64,000 bases of DNA from Tetraselmis striata (GCA_006384855.1 VCJN01001919.1:183015-247014); one strand, 5' to 3'; shown: positions 11,901 through 34,799, counted from the stretch's first letter. Numbers and translations are program-made. The notes: generated from the letters alone by a model not told the origin.

Positions 11901-13386
11901 AGCAGCTGGTACTACGACCCGTACGGGTACGGGCACTAACGGAGGATTGCGCGTCACCACATCTCCTTTTACGGCCACTCCTCTTGGAGTTGGTACTGGT
12001 GAGGCCGCCTCTGCTGCGCAGCAATTGCTTCCTATCGGTGGTACGAGTACTGCCAATACCGTTACTACATGCGCTTTTGTAGCTCTGAAGATACCGTCGC
12101 CGGGCGAATTAGTGGCACACCCTCCGTCAGCAGCGACTGTTTCCCTCCCAGAATCGCTGCCAGGTTCTACTGCTCCGCCCTCGGGTACGGGTTCGGGTGC
12201 GACCTCCGATGATCAACCCACGACCATGGTTGTCCAACGCCACCTCAGCCGTGCGATTCGCTTGCGTGACTTCGTGGCCCTCGATCTCAGCTTCCAACGT
12301 ACTGGTGCAGCGGCCTCGCGACTTGATACCCTGCGCTTGTACAACGCGTGCGGGCCGGGCTCCCTATCGCTTTTCCAGCCGGATCACGAGTCCGCCCGCA
12401 AGATTCCCCATGCTGCTTATTCGGCCTTTGCCCGCGCGGAGGTACTGGGCCTTTGCCCGCGCGGAGGTTCCGCGCTTGTCACTTGCCCTGGCCCAATGTG
12501 TGGTATTGATCGCTTATGGCTTCGCTCTACGGATGGCTCGAACCGGAGCGCTACGGATTTCATCGTGGATCATCTACCCATATGCCCCGTAGCGAACTAC
12601 AAGCACCGCATGCATACCGCTTTGAAGAATCTGTGGGCATCTGTGGCAATTGATGCGGGGGCGGTGCTTGACCGGGACCGCTCAGGAGCCGGCGACTTGA
12701 CCCTTGAGACGAGTGGGCTGCGCCCAGCGGACCGCTCGCGGCCGTCGGACCTGACGCTGGCAGGGTGGGGGGGGGGGGGGGGCGGCGTGCGATTCCATGA
12801 TCGACTTCGCGTGCGTGTCCTCCACGACCCCCACTTGGAGCAACGACCCCCGCTGGTGCACCCCGGGAATCGCGGCGACCGAGGCGGAGCATGCTAAGTT
12901 GGCAGCGGACCTGGCGTCTTCCGCCCCAGTGCATGGTGTTCACCGGTACTACCCTTTTATGGTTGAGGACCGCGGCCGTCTCGGGAAGTCCGCTTTGACG
13001 GTGGTCTACATCTTCGCGGTGCTGTTGGCTGTGCGCAACTTCCCTGGCGGTCCTTCCGCCCCGACCTCTTGCTTTCTTCGTGGTCAATCCGTTCAGGCAC
13101 TTCGAAACTTTGTCGCCAGCCAACCTGCTGAGTTCCGCCGTCACATGTCGCGCACACGGCGGGGGCTGTTGCAGCGGGTCTCGGCTTGCGTGCATGGTAC
13201 CCTGGGCGGCATTCTCTCTGCCGGTGTGCAGATGGCCAAGTCTGATGCGTGTGCTCGTGCCCACTCTGCGTCTTCTCATGTTACTGCTTCCACCCCGCAG
13301 TCGCTGTAGAGGACCTTTCTGATTGCCTTTTATTTTGGTGATTTCCGATATCGCCTTCTGCTGCTAGCTCATGTAATTACAGTAAT
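8911..13386 (+). mobile_element. Full-length non-LTR retrotransposon (LINE), 4,476 bp
   Basis: The element lies between two identical 15-bp direct repeats, has no terminal repeats of its own, and encodes one long polyprotein. The 5' untranslated part is about 170 bp. The 3' untranslated part after the stop at 13309 is about 77 bp and lacks a long poly-A tail. N-terminal C2H2 finger, reverse transcriptase, zinc-knuckle-like segment and C-terminal nuclease-like segment resemble the order in elements that use a restriction-like endonuclease (R2/NeSL/Utopia type). Intact ends and duplication imply a fairly recent insertion, about 400 bp upstream of the LCIB gene start. Confidence 0.8.
9084..13309 (+). 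pseudogene. LINE polyprotein: zinc finger, reverse transcriptase, RLE-like nuclease
   Basis: The N-terminus (about residues 15-40) carries a C2H2-like finger, CCDGGCGRTYR...HVNHGM. The reverse transcriptase core starts near 10700: DIRNAFNEVSRGAIL (motif A), RTGVRQGDVLAPLYF (motif B), QSFADDCGAA (motif C with both Asp) and HDSKTRYV. Around 12480-12610 a C-x4-C...H-x4-C segment resembles a zinc knuckle. The end (12795-13309) has RPSDLTLAGW, then DFACVSSTTP and a downstream ATEAEHAKL, a layout consistent with a PD-(D/E)XK nuclease. Two single-frame changes break the ORF: one extra base near 10716, just before motif A, and one at the poly-G run 12768-12782. The second may be a homopolymer read error. 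Confidence 0.75.
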
Positions 13387-13401
13387 ATTGAATGTCGTTT
13401 A
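13387..13401. repeat. 15-bp target-site duplication, right copy
   Basis: attgaatgtcgttta, identical to 8896-8910. Confidence 0.8.
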
Positions 13402-13787
13402 TATTTTGTAATAATATCCCTGTAGTACCCGTACTGGGATTAGCTGCTACAGGCGGTATTTATAGCAGCTACATGAGCGTCAGGTACATATATCATCCGC
13501 CTGTCGTAAATCCAAACCCTGCCTCGCACATTCTGCCAGGCAGGAAAGGCGGCGCGCGGTTTCGGATCAGGTGGACCGCGAACGCGCCGCACGGGCTCTG
13601 ACTGATGCCGCCGTGCGCCCTATTGTCATCATCAGTCAGCAGAGGATAATTATTTATTGCACAGCAGCAGGCACGCAGCGTTGCCACAGCAGCACCAGGC
13701 GAGGGACCCACCCGGCAATCTGCCGAGCGGTAGGTTCGGTGCAGTACTCCTGCCGCGGGGCAGTCGGAGCCCCTTCCCCCCCTTGCG
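13402..13787 (+). promoter_or_regulatory. Upstream region of the LCIB polyprotein gene
   Basis: The only sequence between the retrotransposon and the first LCIB ATG. It has no clear TATA box at the usual distance. It contains taattatttattgca (about 13649) and a cag-rich stretch (13663-13697). A further 5' exon could lie on the far side of the retrotransposon. Confidence 0.3.
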
Positions 13788-24265
<10,478 letters not shown>

Positions 24266-24329
24266 GGCAAGGGCGGGGCGGATGCGGCGCCAGTGGGGGT
24301 TAAGAGAAAACTCGGGACTGAAAAGCCCA

Positions 24330-24661
24330 GCCAGACACATGTGCACATACACATATACACAGGCACCTATACATACACGTACTAGGATGTATGTGTATGT
24401 GTATGTGAATGTGTAGATGCCTGTGCATATGTGCATGTATGTCTATGTCTTTGGTGGGTAGATGTAGGTAAGGCTGTGTGGATGAATACATACAGATGCA
24501 TGTGTAAATGCGGGCTGTTGCACTAATTGCACTCACATAGCACCCTAAAGTTTGTCACATACTTTGGGATGGATTGCGTAGCTATCTATTTGGTGGTTTC
24601 GATAGTGCCCTATTATGCATGGGAATATCGCTAGTGATGAAGGGTATTTTGGCGAGTAAGG
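24330..24661. other. Intron or spacer with purine-pyrimidine alternating repeats
   Basis: Between the LCIB stop and the helical-repeat exon. It holds imperfect cacatatacac and tgtatgtgtatg tracts facing each other (24335-24450), which could fold back, and a TGTAA motif at about 24504. A polypyrimidine-rich acceptor (ttgccttgtttcag) ends it at 24689. Confidence 0.5.
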
Positions 24662-24689
24662 ATGTTTCGCCATGTTTGCCTTGTTTCAG

Positions 24690-27600
24690 GGACGACCCTG
24701 TTGGCGGACGCCACCGCCCGCGCCAAGGCCCTATTGGCGTCCGAGGCTGCCAAGGCAACGGCGGCGGCGGCAGACAAGGCGGCGGAGAAGGCGGTGCGCA
24801 CGGCGGCACAGGAGGCGGCGAGGGCGGCGGTCGAGGAGGCGGAGCGGCTGGAGGCGGCGGCGGCCGCGGCGGCGGAGACCGCGGCCGCGGCGGCGCGGCA
24901 GAAGGCGATGGAGGAGGCGGAGACGGCGCGGCTGGCGGCGCAGCAGGCGGCGCAGCTGGTGGCCGAGGAGGCGGCGCGCACTGCGGCGCAAGAGGCAGCG
25001 GCGGAGGCGGAGGCGGCCAGGTGAACCACATGACAGTGTCACTCTGACTTATGTCACTAGTCTTAACTGCTCATGTGGTTATTGCGAGGCGCTGCTGGAG
25101 TCGTTTTTCTTTGCGCGGAGTAACCCACGCTGTTGTGCGCAGGGTGGCAGCAGAGCGGAGGGCGGCGAAAGCGGAGGAGGAGGCGGCCCGGCTGGCGGCA
25201 GAGAAGAGGGCGGCGGAGGAGGCGGCGGGCCAGAAAGGCGGAGGAAGAGGAGGCAGCGGCAAGGAAGGCCGCTGAAGAGGAAGCCAGGGAGGCCGCCGCA
25301 GTCGAGGCAGCAAAGCAGGCGGCAGCGGAGGGGGCGGCGGCCAAGAAGGCCGCGGAGGAGGCCACAAGGAGCAAGGCTGAGGAAGAAGCTAAGAAGGAGG
25401 CGGCCATGAAGGCGACAGAGGAGGCGGAGGCGGCCAGGAAGGCGGCGGCGGAGGAGGCCAGGAAGGCAGCGGAGGAGGAGGAGGCCAGGAAGGCAGCGGA
25501 GGAGGAGGCGGCCAGGAAGGCGGCAGAAGAGGAGGCGGCGGCGGATGAGGCGGCCAGGAAGGCGGCAGAGGCGGCGGCGGAGGAGGCGACCGGCAAGGCG
25601 GCGGAGGAGGAGGCTGCTAAGAGGGCGGCAGCAGAGGAGGCTGCTAGGAGGGCCGCGGAGGAGGAGGCGGCCAGGAAGGCGGCAGTGGAAGAGGCGGCCA
25701 AGAAGGCGGCGGCGGAGGAGGCGGCCAGGAAGGCAGCGGCGGAGGAGGCGGCCAGGAAGGCAGCTGCAGAGGAGGCGGCCAGGAAGTCGGCGGAGGAGGA
25801 GGCGGCCAGGAAGGCGGCTGAAGAGGTGGCGGCTAGGAAGGCAGCTGAAGAGGAGGCAGCCAGGAAGGCGGCTGAAGAGGAGGCGGCCAGGAAGGCGGCG
25901 GAGGAGGAGGCAGCCAGGAAGGCGGCGGCGGATGAGGCGGCTAGGATGGCGGCAGAGGCGGCCAGGCAGGAGGCGGCCAGGAAGGCAGCGGAGGAAGAGG
26001 CGACCAGGAAGGCGGCAGAAGAGGAGACTGCTAGGAGGGCCGCGGAGGAGGAGGCAGCCAGGAAGGCAGCTGAAGAGGAGGCAGCCAAGCAGGCTGCTAA
26101 AGAGGAGGCGGCCAGGAAGGCGGCTGAAGAGGAGGCGGCCAGGAAGTCGGCGGAGGAGGAGGCGGCCAGGAAGGCCGCTGAAGACGAGGCGGCCAGGAAG
26201 GCGTCTGAAGAGGCGGCGGCCAGGAAGGCGGCAGTGGAGGAGGCGGCCAGGAAGGCAGCGGAGGAAGAGACGGCCAGGAAGGCGGCTGAAGAGGAGGCGG
26301 CCAGGAAGGCCGCTGAAGAGGCGGCGGCCAGGAAGGCGGCAGAAGAGGAGGCGGCCAGAAAGGCAGCGGAGGAGAGGCGGCCAGGAGGCTGAGAGGCGGC
26401 GGCCAGGAAGGCGGCAGTGGAGGAGGCGGCCAGAAAGGCAGCGGAGGAAGAGACGGCAAGGAAGGCAGCTGAAGAGGAGGCGGCCAGGAAGGCCGCTGAA
26501 GAGGAGGCGGCCAGGAAGGCGGCAGTGGAGGAGGCCGCCAGGAAGGCAGCGGAGGAAGAGGCGACCAGGAAGGCGGCAAAAGAGGAGGAGGCAGCCAGGA
26601 AGGCCGCTGAAGAGGCGGCGGCCAGGAAGGCAGCGGAGGAAGAGGCGGCCAGGAAGGCGGCAGAAGAGGAGGCGGCCAGGAAGGCAGCGGAGGAAGAGGC
26701 GGCCAGGAAGGCGGCTGAAGAGGAGGAGGCAGCCAGGAAGGCTGCTGAAGAGGCGGCGGCCAGGAAGGCAGCGGAGGAAGAGGCGGCCAGGAAGGCGGCA
26801 GAAGAGGAGGCAGCCAGGAAGGCGTCTGAAGAGGCGGCGGCCAGGAAGGCGGCAGTGGAGGAGGCGGCCAGGAAGGCGGCAGTGGAGGAGGAGGCAGCCA
26901 GGAAGGCAGCGGAGGAAGAGGCGGCCAGGAAGGCGGCTGAAGAGGAGGAGGCAGCCAGGAAGGCCGCTGAAGAGGCGGCGGCCAGGAAGGCAGCGGAGGA
27001 AGAGGCGGCCAGGAAGGCGGCAGAAGAGGAGGCGGCCAGGAAGGCGTCTGAAGAGGCGGCGGCCAGGAAGGCGGCAGTGGAGGAGGCGGCCAGGAAGGCA
27101 GCGGAGGAAGAGGCGGCCAGGAAGGCGGCAGAAGAGGAGGCGGCCAGGAAGGCGGCTGAAGAGGCGGCGGCCCGGAAGGCGGCAGTGGAGGAGGCGGCCA
27201 GGAAGGCGTCTGAAGAGGCGGCGGCCAGGAAGGCGGCAGTGGAGGAGGCGGCCAGGAAGGCGGCTGAAGAGGAGGCAGCCAGGAAGGTGGCTGAAGAGGA
27301 GGCAGCCAGGAAGGCAGCGGAGGAAGAGGCGGCCAGGAAGGCGGCAGAAGAGGAGGCGGCCAGGAAGGCAGAAGAGGAGGCGGCCAGGAAGGCGGCGGCG
27401 GAGGAGGCCAGGAAGGCAGCGGAGGAGGAGGAGGCAGCCAGGAAGGCGGCTGAAGAGGAGGCGGCCAGGAAGGCAGCTGAAGCAGCGGCGGCCAAGCAAG
27501 CCGCCGACGAGGAGGCTGCTAGGAGGGAGGCAGAGAAGGCAGAGGCAATCAGGCTGGCGGCGGAGGAGGCAGCCAAGCAGGCCGCCGAAGAGGAGGCTGC

Positions 27601-28255
27601 CAGGAGGGCCGCGGAGGAGCAGGCCGCGGCCAGGAAGGCGGCAGAGGAGGCAGCCACAATGAAAGCTGCAGAAGCAGAAAAGACCAGGCTGGCTGCGGAG
27701 GAGGCGGCGGCCAGGAAAACAGCCAAGGAGGCTGAGCTGCGGGCAGGGGCGGACGCTCGAGCTAAGCTGGCTGAAGAGGTGGAGGCGGTGAGAGCAGCGG
27801 CGGCGGAGGAGGCGTCACAGCTGACGGCGAAGCTGGAGGCGGAGCGCCAGGCGACGGGGGCGGGGGCGAGGGTGGAAGAGGCCGCCTGCCCAGCGGCACG
27901 CACCGTGGAGGTGCCCGACAGCGCCGGCAGCCGAGCCTCCGCGCCGCTGACCCCTGCGACGCCCATCTATGCTGGGCTGGCCAGCAGCAACGGGGGCGGC
28001 GGCACCCAGAACGGCGGCCAGCCGTCGCAGCCGCTCCACCCCATGCGGCGCTCCTCCGGCGGCGATGGCATGGTGACGCCTATCACCAAGAACATCGTCG
28101 GCGCGCTGGGGCAGCTGCGCAGGACGCCCAGCTCCGGCGCCAGCTCCCTTGCCGGGGCGTCCCCCGGCGCGCAGGTGCGGCTTTGCCCAACAGAACCCCC
28201 CCCCCCCCCCCCCCCCCTCCCTACCCCTATTTCCCACCCTAGGGGAAGCAACTAG
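24690..28255 (+). CDS. Ala/Glu/Lys/Arg repeat protein, predicted single long helix
   Basis: Exon 24690-25020 (phase-2 donor) joins exon 25143-28174 to give about 1,120 residues built of a 9-residue repeat, AARKAAEEE and variants. Arg/Lys and Glu are spaced four apart, so the region should form a stable charged single alpha-helix; it has no clear heptad. The first part ([16 protein letters not shown]) is Ala-rich and the last ~110 residues (after [13 protein letters not shown]) are Ser/Gly/Pro-rich. There is no enzyme motif. An extra G near 25229 and three missing A bases within 26370-26400 disturb the frame, the latter making a local stop. The same frame is open from ATG 24662, but the acceptor at 24689 is in phase with a donor in the LCIB gene, so this is probably an extension of that protein. 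At the 3' end it either splices at 28175 or stops at 28253-28255. Confidence 0.6.
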
Positions 28256-28506
28256 ATCTAAAAAGAGTCAAGCTCCTCCCCCCTTTCCGCATTCGGATTG
28301 TAGCACACTTTTGGTTTGCTACCTTTTACTGTTTTTGTCCCTCGCGCGAAGAAAGAACACATTTGTCGTGTTGGGTACACCGCGAATATAGGCCGGCATC
28401 TCAACCTCGATGGTGCAAACCTGTTAATTGTTTCTCCCACACGTGAGCCGAGTGGATGGATTTAACTCCGTGCCGCTCATCCCCCATGGAACCGCTTCCG
28501 GCGCAG

Positions 28507-29615
28507 GGCGCGCGGCTGCAGCGGCTGGTGATGGATCAGTCCTCCAGCGACACGTCCGCCAACCCGCCCAAGCAGGAGGGCTTCCAGCGCCTCATCCTTT
28601 GCACCGGCGCCGTGCATGCCGGCCTCGTTGCGGCGCGCCAGGCGCGCGGCCTGGAGGAGAAGGTCCTGACCCCCTTCCCCCCCCCCCCCCCCCCCCCCCT
28701 TCGCCCCCTATCCCTCCCGAAAACTGCTCAGAACCTACTATGCCTCCGAAAGTTCAAATGTAGACGGAACTATGCCGGCGCTACAGCGAATGTTCTTATC
28801 GATTGCAAGCAAGCCCAAGTTGAGGCTTATACTGTGGGTTCAAAAGGGGGGGAAGAGGGTTGTTGGCACCCGTACCTGCTCGCATGCGTCTGCATCATTC
28901 TCTGAGTCGTGTGGAGCCCTAACAGCCCTGCTCGTCCGTGGCTTCCCGCTGCATTTGATGCTGATACTCACGTTGCGACCCGTAGTACTGGCTTCACAAC
29001 GACCGCTTGCCCGAGCTCATGGGGTGGAGTCTGATCGTCTGTTGCTTGGTCCGCCGCCGCTCACTTATGCCCCCCCCCCTTCCTCCCAATGCATATGCGA
29101 TGCGCCTCCCGGCAATAGGTGGCCATCGTCTGCCTGGAGCAGCCTAACCCCTTCCCCTTCGACCTCGTCATGCGGGAGCTGCGGCGCTTCCCTAACGCGG
29201 AGATCATGTGGTGCCAGGTGCGCCAAACCCCAGCACCCACCCACCACGAGCACCAGCCGGTGGTTCCTCAACAAGGCAGTGCTCAATGCTGCCATCTGTA
29301 AACACGCCGCCATGGAACCCCTGGCCAATGCCTCGCCATTGCATGCAGCTTGGTTCCTCTCAGCTGGCGGCTGGTTGCTGGGGCTGTTTGGCCTGACATG
29401 CGCGCCTGCATGCGGCCCTGCAGGAGGAGCCTCAGAACCTGGGCACCTTTGGCTTCGTCGAGCCGCGGCTGCGCACCTGCATGCGCGCCGAGGGGCGCGG
29501 CTGGTCGCAGCCGCTCAAGTACGTCGGCCGCGAGCGCAGCGAGGATGCCGGCGGTGCGGCGCCGGCGGCCCCAGAGGAGCGGGACGCCATCCTGAGCGAG
29601 GCGCTCATGCTGTGA
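28507..29615 (+). pseudogene. 2-oxoglutarate dehydrogenase E1, last three exons only
   Basis: Exons 28507-28662, 29119-29217 and 29424-29615, all phase 0, encode about 148 residues that match the C-terminal domain of 2-oxoglutarate dehydrogenase E1: FQRLILCTGAVHAG, VAIVCLEQPNPFPFDLVMRE, RRFPNAEIMWCQ, then EEPQNLGTFGFVEPRLRTC and LKYVGRE. E1 is a thiamine-diphosphate enzyme of the mitochondrial TCA cycle, about 1,000 residues long. The thiamine-binding and catalytic regions are absent from the window. Splice sites and the C-terminal end are intact and a TGTAA lies about 150 bases past the stop, so decay is not evident. It may be a duplicated fragment, a misassembly, or terminal exons captured by the upstream helical-repeat gene (phase 0 fits donor 28175). 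Confidence 0.7.
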
Positions 29616-32600
29616 GGCGCGGGCAGGCTTAACACATAACCAAGGGCTACCCTGTGGCCCGACGGGATGGCGCCGGCCATCCGCTTGTTCAGTTATTATT
29701 CTGCGTGGGGCTGATGCTGCTGTGGCAGTCAGCAGCCGCTGCTGGGTGCCTCGCACGACTTGGTGTAAATGCGCCGTTGCAAATAACCGAGTGTGCCTGC
29801 TGCGTCTTCCCCCTCTCGCGTCTCCTTAATGAGCAAACATATCTATGTATAGGAGGTGGAATGATGAAATGTCATGAAAACTCAGACTGCACGGCGACAC
29901 CGATTACAACTATGCATTGTGATCCTGTTGACAATATGATCCTGTTGCAAGTAATCATCAGTATACAGGAAAGACGTTGACAGGCCTCACGCCGCGCCGG
30001 GCTCGCCCACTTTGTAGCAGTCGTAGCTGCAGGATTTAACTCGGAGAAGCTCCTTGCCGTCTTGCACATGAGCGCGGGAGAAAGGGGGGGATCACGAGCG
30101 CACTGGCTACACAAGCATGGTTACCCATTTTGTATCGCTGCAATTTCGAAGTGTTGTGATTCCTGATTGTTGCGACGGCGCGTTGGGCCCGATTGCGCGC
30201 CATCGATGCCACATTCGCCACCGCCTGCCATTTCAATATGTATGCCCATGAAGCAAGGCATAAGTCCATGGCAACGGCGCTACGAAACCACAACGTGCGC
30301 CATCATTGGTGCGCATCTATAGCCATGGCGGGCCACAATTGCTTCCGAGGGTACTCGACGTACCGCCGCATCACCCTCGGTGCGTTGACTATCCACCATG
30401 CGCACGGGGCATTGACACCGGGTCATTCAAGGTGTGGGACACGCCTTACCGGTGTCATGCATCGAGTGCTCCGCCGGTTGGTTAGGGGTCGAAATTAAAC
30501 CTACAACATGCCGATTTATATTCGCTGATTTGATGAGCGAGCGTATGTCTCATCATGTGGTTACGCGATTGCAGAGTGTTTTCGTTATCTTGGCCTGCTC
30601 CTTGCCGTAGGGCGACAGAGCTTCTCGATGCGTCCATAGTAGTCGTGCTTGGGTAAAACGTGCACTACGTAACGCGTTATCTCGACCGGAGATCCGGACT
30701 GGCACGAGAATGGCGCAATGCCCTGTAAAACGCGCCTCGATCTGTGGACGGCGGAAATCTGTTGTGAACATAACATTTACCGAAGTATGAGTAAACTTAT
30801 CTTCACGACCTGAGAAGCATTATTCATTCTTGATCCGGACACTGAACCGCGCAGCGCTCTCTAATGTACCTTGGTTCTCGCCCTCCTTGCGGGGCGCGTA
30901 TAATAACCTAGGGTCCCACCCGCACAGTAGTAGGGCTTCCACGCCCAGACGCGCGGCGATGCGCGTAACGAAATCGCAGTGCAAATGTCGCAGTCGTGCT
31001 AGACGTGCTGAGACACCGTCCGCCGACACGGTCCACCGACAGGTTCAAATTCGAAACGCTCGACGCAGGAAAGAGCACCCAGTACCCACAATATGTACTA
31101 CGGTACCGCCCGCTCCGGGAACTGGCGGCTCTACCTCCTCATGTTCGACACAAGCTATCTTCCCGACATGTTTCTCGAGGCGCCACCGGGGTGGGGGGGG
31201 GGGGGGGGATACGACTTAGGCGGTAGGGGTGGCCGACCCGTCTTTCGAAGCGGCACCATGTGGCGTCGGCGGCAGGGGATCCTCTCTGGTGCATGATGGC
31301 GCATCTCCAGCGCAAGGCACGCCGCGCAATGAGGGGAAGGGCCGACTACCCCTCTCCACTCTAAAGCGTCCCCACTTGGATATGGCATGGCACGATGGAA
31401 CACGATGTGTGCGTCAATATGGCATACACAATCATGGGATTAATTGTGCGTAACACGCAAATGCGTGTCAACGATTCATCGCATACACGACAAGACGTGT
31501 TGGAGTCGTGTCTTTTCGCCATGGATCTAACGCCGCCCTCCCACTGAATCGGGCCTACTCAGGAGAACATGGACAACGCTCGACTGACATTATCCTTGCT
31601 CTCCGAGCGCTCCAAGTCCATCCATCCCGAATTGTCGGCAATGTTTAAGTGTTTCCACTACCGGGAATATAAACCTTACTCTCACCGAAAATGCGAGTGT
31701 GGCATGAAATGCCTTAGCTGGAACCCAAGCTCCCCTCGAAATTGGCAGTGGTAGTCAATTCACCCATAGAAATCTGATCTAATCTGAGAAACGACAATGC
31801 GTTGACACGTTTTATCGTGTCGTCCTTTCACAACCCCCGGAAACGACCACCGCCCGTAATACCTTCCCAAGGAAGGGGGGGGGGGGGGGGGGGGGGGGCT
31901 TCGGGTTTGCATTGAGGGAGAGCAAGTTGAATCATGTATATGCAGCCGTGAAAGCAAAGTTGGGCGACAATATCCGCGGAGCGGAGCTGCCAACCCTCCA
32001 GTGTACCGCGAATTCCACTCCCCAAGCTTGCGACAAACTCGCCACATGGATCGGCGACGATAGGCGGGTTAGCGGCGACGAAAGCGAAAATCGAAAGCCG
32101 CATAGTAGCGCTATCCGAGAATTCCTCATCTAGGTTACAACAGTGCCGCGCCGCGACTTGATCGCGCCCGGCCGGCGCTTGGGGATTGGCTGAGCAGTGA
32201 GTATTGAGACCAGTTGGTGTCCTGCCGCCTACGGTCGCGCTTCCACACGGATCCGCGCGAGTGCGCGGTACCCCGATCCCGTATTCAGCCACTGGTTGGT
32301 TACATCCCGCACCGCCCCCGCAATTGTGAGGTCTAGTTGAGGGGTAGCGCATAGTCGGACATGGGGGCGGTACATACGACTTGGACTACCAAACCACATT
32401 CGTAGAACTCGCGCGCCCCAACTCGGGGTCGACCTTCTCCACCCCACCCTCCCCCCGGCCAAAGAGTCGCTCTAGCTCCTTGCGGTGAATCACAATGAGA
32501 CGGGTGTTCGTACAATGCACCCTGATTGGTTGCCGAAAGGTATCTCGGGCATGACCTCGTTATCCACCTTGGTGCAGTCTTGCAGCCGGAGGCAAGCCGG

Positions 32601-33940
32601 GGCATCCTGGAAATCCAGCGAGATGGGTCGGAGTTCTTGGACGCCTTCCACAATCCACACGCATGGCCTCGGCTGGAAGTGGCCGAGGAGGACCGCGTCA
32701 TCCGGCCGGATAAGCACGTCCTCTATCTCTTCCGTGTTTTACCGGCACTACTCCAGGTGGGCGCCGGCCGCTCCGAGCCCGGTGCCAAAGTCGCAGTCGG
32801 CGTGCAAGCGTTTGGCCCCACGGTCGTGCGTAGGTTGGCAGCATTAGTCCGAGAGCCAAATGCCGCCCACAGCTCGGCAGCCTCCGTTATGCCGCATAGA
32901 GCCGGGCCGTGCACCCATTCCCGGCGGTGCACTTGGCCCTCACGGTGCATCTGGAGAACGCGGAGCGCCCAACATGGTAATCGCGCCACGGCGGCCGGCA
33001 CGATCCAAAATGGCTCTCGCCCTACCATTCGGGACGACGTCTGCGAGCATCGCAGCAACCGCAAGTTTTGGCTTCGTAAACCCTCACGATGACTTTACCG
33101 TGATCTACGCTCGGTCACCTTCCGCTCGCGCCTCCGGGCGGCGGGTAGTGACCACCCGGATATATCCTCGAGTGATCGAGTCTGGGCATGTGGCCCTGTC
33201 GCCCCTTCCGCGATGTTAGCTATGAGCAACAACTCTTCCGTGGCCTTTCCTGTGTCGACGACGAGATCACCGAATAGCACCGCGAGTGGTGTCTCCGGGT
33301 ATATGTATGAGGGCTACTGTCCCGTGATCCCGAGATCTCCCGTGTGCGCGAGTTTGAGTACCAGCTAGTATCACAAAATGCTTGGGGGTATAGACTTTGG
33401 TATAGTAGTGCTGCGCCCGTTGTTAAACGACGGCGGTCTGGGAGGTAAGAACAACTCGTACTGCGGTAAGTGCGTTCCACACTATCCTTAGGTCATGTTT
33501 ATTGTTATGGTTCATGAATAGAACGGTGTTATATATTTTTTCGGGATAGTATTAAAAGAGCCCAAACGGTGTTACAAAATAAATAAGTAACGCCACACTG
33601 GAGCATGTGAGCATAGAGACATGCCTACTTGTTGTGGTAACTCCGCGACGAACAGAATGCACGCGCGACTGTCCCTATAGATCGGGACGTCGCGGGGGAA
33701 ACGATAGCGACTACATCGGTATCGTGCGATTGCTGCGCCAACAGTGTCACCGCGGCCCCCATGTAGCACACACTACGGAGCGCATGTGGAGGGAGGTGCA
33801 GCAGCTTGGACACCATTTATTCCAAGCTTGGCACCCCGCAGATTTGAGATGTCGACGGGCCGCTTTAGTGTTGTCGTTACGACCGCATGTTGAATTGCTC
33901 ATCAAGGGGCGCTGTGCGCGCATCAGCTTTAGGCACTCGG
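29616..33940. other. Gene-poor region, no supported gene
   Basis: Lower-GC sequence after the 2-oxoglutarate dehydrogenase exons. Poly-G tracts occur at about 31191 and 31877. A minus-strand frame near 32717-32490 (HFQPRPCVWIVEGVQEL) and a plus-strand frame near 32526-33092 are protein-like in places, but neither shows a family signature. Likely old transposon sequence. Confidence 0.4.
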
Positions 33941-33944
33941 AAAC

Positions 33945-34078
33945 CCTATTAGATTATGGAGAGGTATTGAAATTATTGAAACTGGATTATTGAATTATTG
34001 AAATTATTGAAACTGAGAAATAATTATTGAAACCTATTATGAAAATGGCGGGGAATTATTGAATTATTGAAACAACAT
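33945..34078. repeat. AT-rich attgaaatt tandem tract
   Basis: Imperfect repeats of attgaaattattgaaact, followed by a short ac microsatellite at 34088-34107. This is the most AT-rich stretch of the window. Confidence 0.8.
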
Positions 34079-34799
34079 ACCACCTGCAACACACACACAC
34101 ACACACAGTCATTGTTTCTGTGACTGCATACGGTTCACACCCACCTGGACATGTCAAGATGATGCCCGCCCACAACAACCTTACAACCACATGTGGTCGG
34201 TTACCGTATGCATGCGGCACGGAAACATCTCATCTGAAACGATACAGCTGTTAGCTAGCCCAAGCCCTAGTTATCTTCAAGCCATTCGCGGTTTAATTGT
34301 TACGCGGGGTAGAGTAGTTGGGAGAAGGCAAAATACTGCTACGGGCGGCATGCATGACGGCGGGGGGGGAGGGGGGGTAAGGCACTACAAACAGTAATAC
34401 AATCACTACTTCGAGCGCGCGTCTTCACAACACTACCAGTAGGACGCGTACCTTTCGTGATGCCGCCTTCATCGGCTGCATGGATGACGCCCTCCCGAGG
34501 TTCCTCACGAGGAACTCTTAGACCAACACTCCCACCCCTAGTTTCTTTGACCCACAGCTTGAGTCCGTACTTGGCCGACGCAGCTTTAACGCAAAGCAAC
34601 TTCTTCCGCCCGCCGGTAATATGACCACTTCCTCAACGATGCTTGTGGGTCGTCCAGCTTCGCAACGGCGGTGCGCGAGGCGTGGGGCCGTCTCCGGGTG
34701 GCTAATGCTAGCCACCTCAGCGACGCGGATGCCCGCATGATGGAGCGAGGGGCGGAGCAAGCTGCGTCGGGCTCTCAAAAGGAGCGGGCGGCGTTTCTA

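Noticed and set aside
25545-27662. 705-residue Arg/Pro-rich plus-strand frame
   Set aside because: Alternative frame of the same array; no start context, and it lacks the charge pattern of a real helix.
25063-27966. 967-residue open frame on the minus strand (SSSAAFLAA repeats)
   Set aside because: It is the antisense reading of the AARKAAEEE array; the 27-bp repeat has no stop in several frames. Composition and lack of splice signals make it a shadow.
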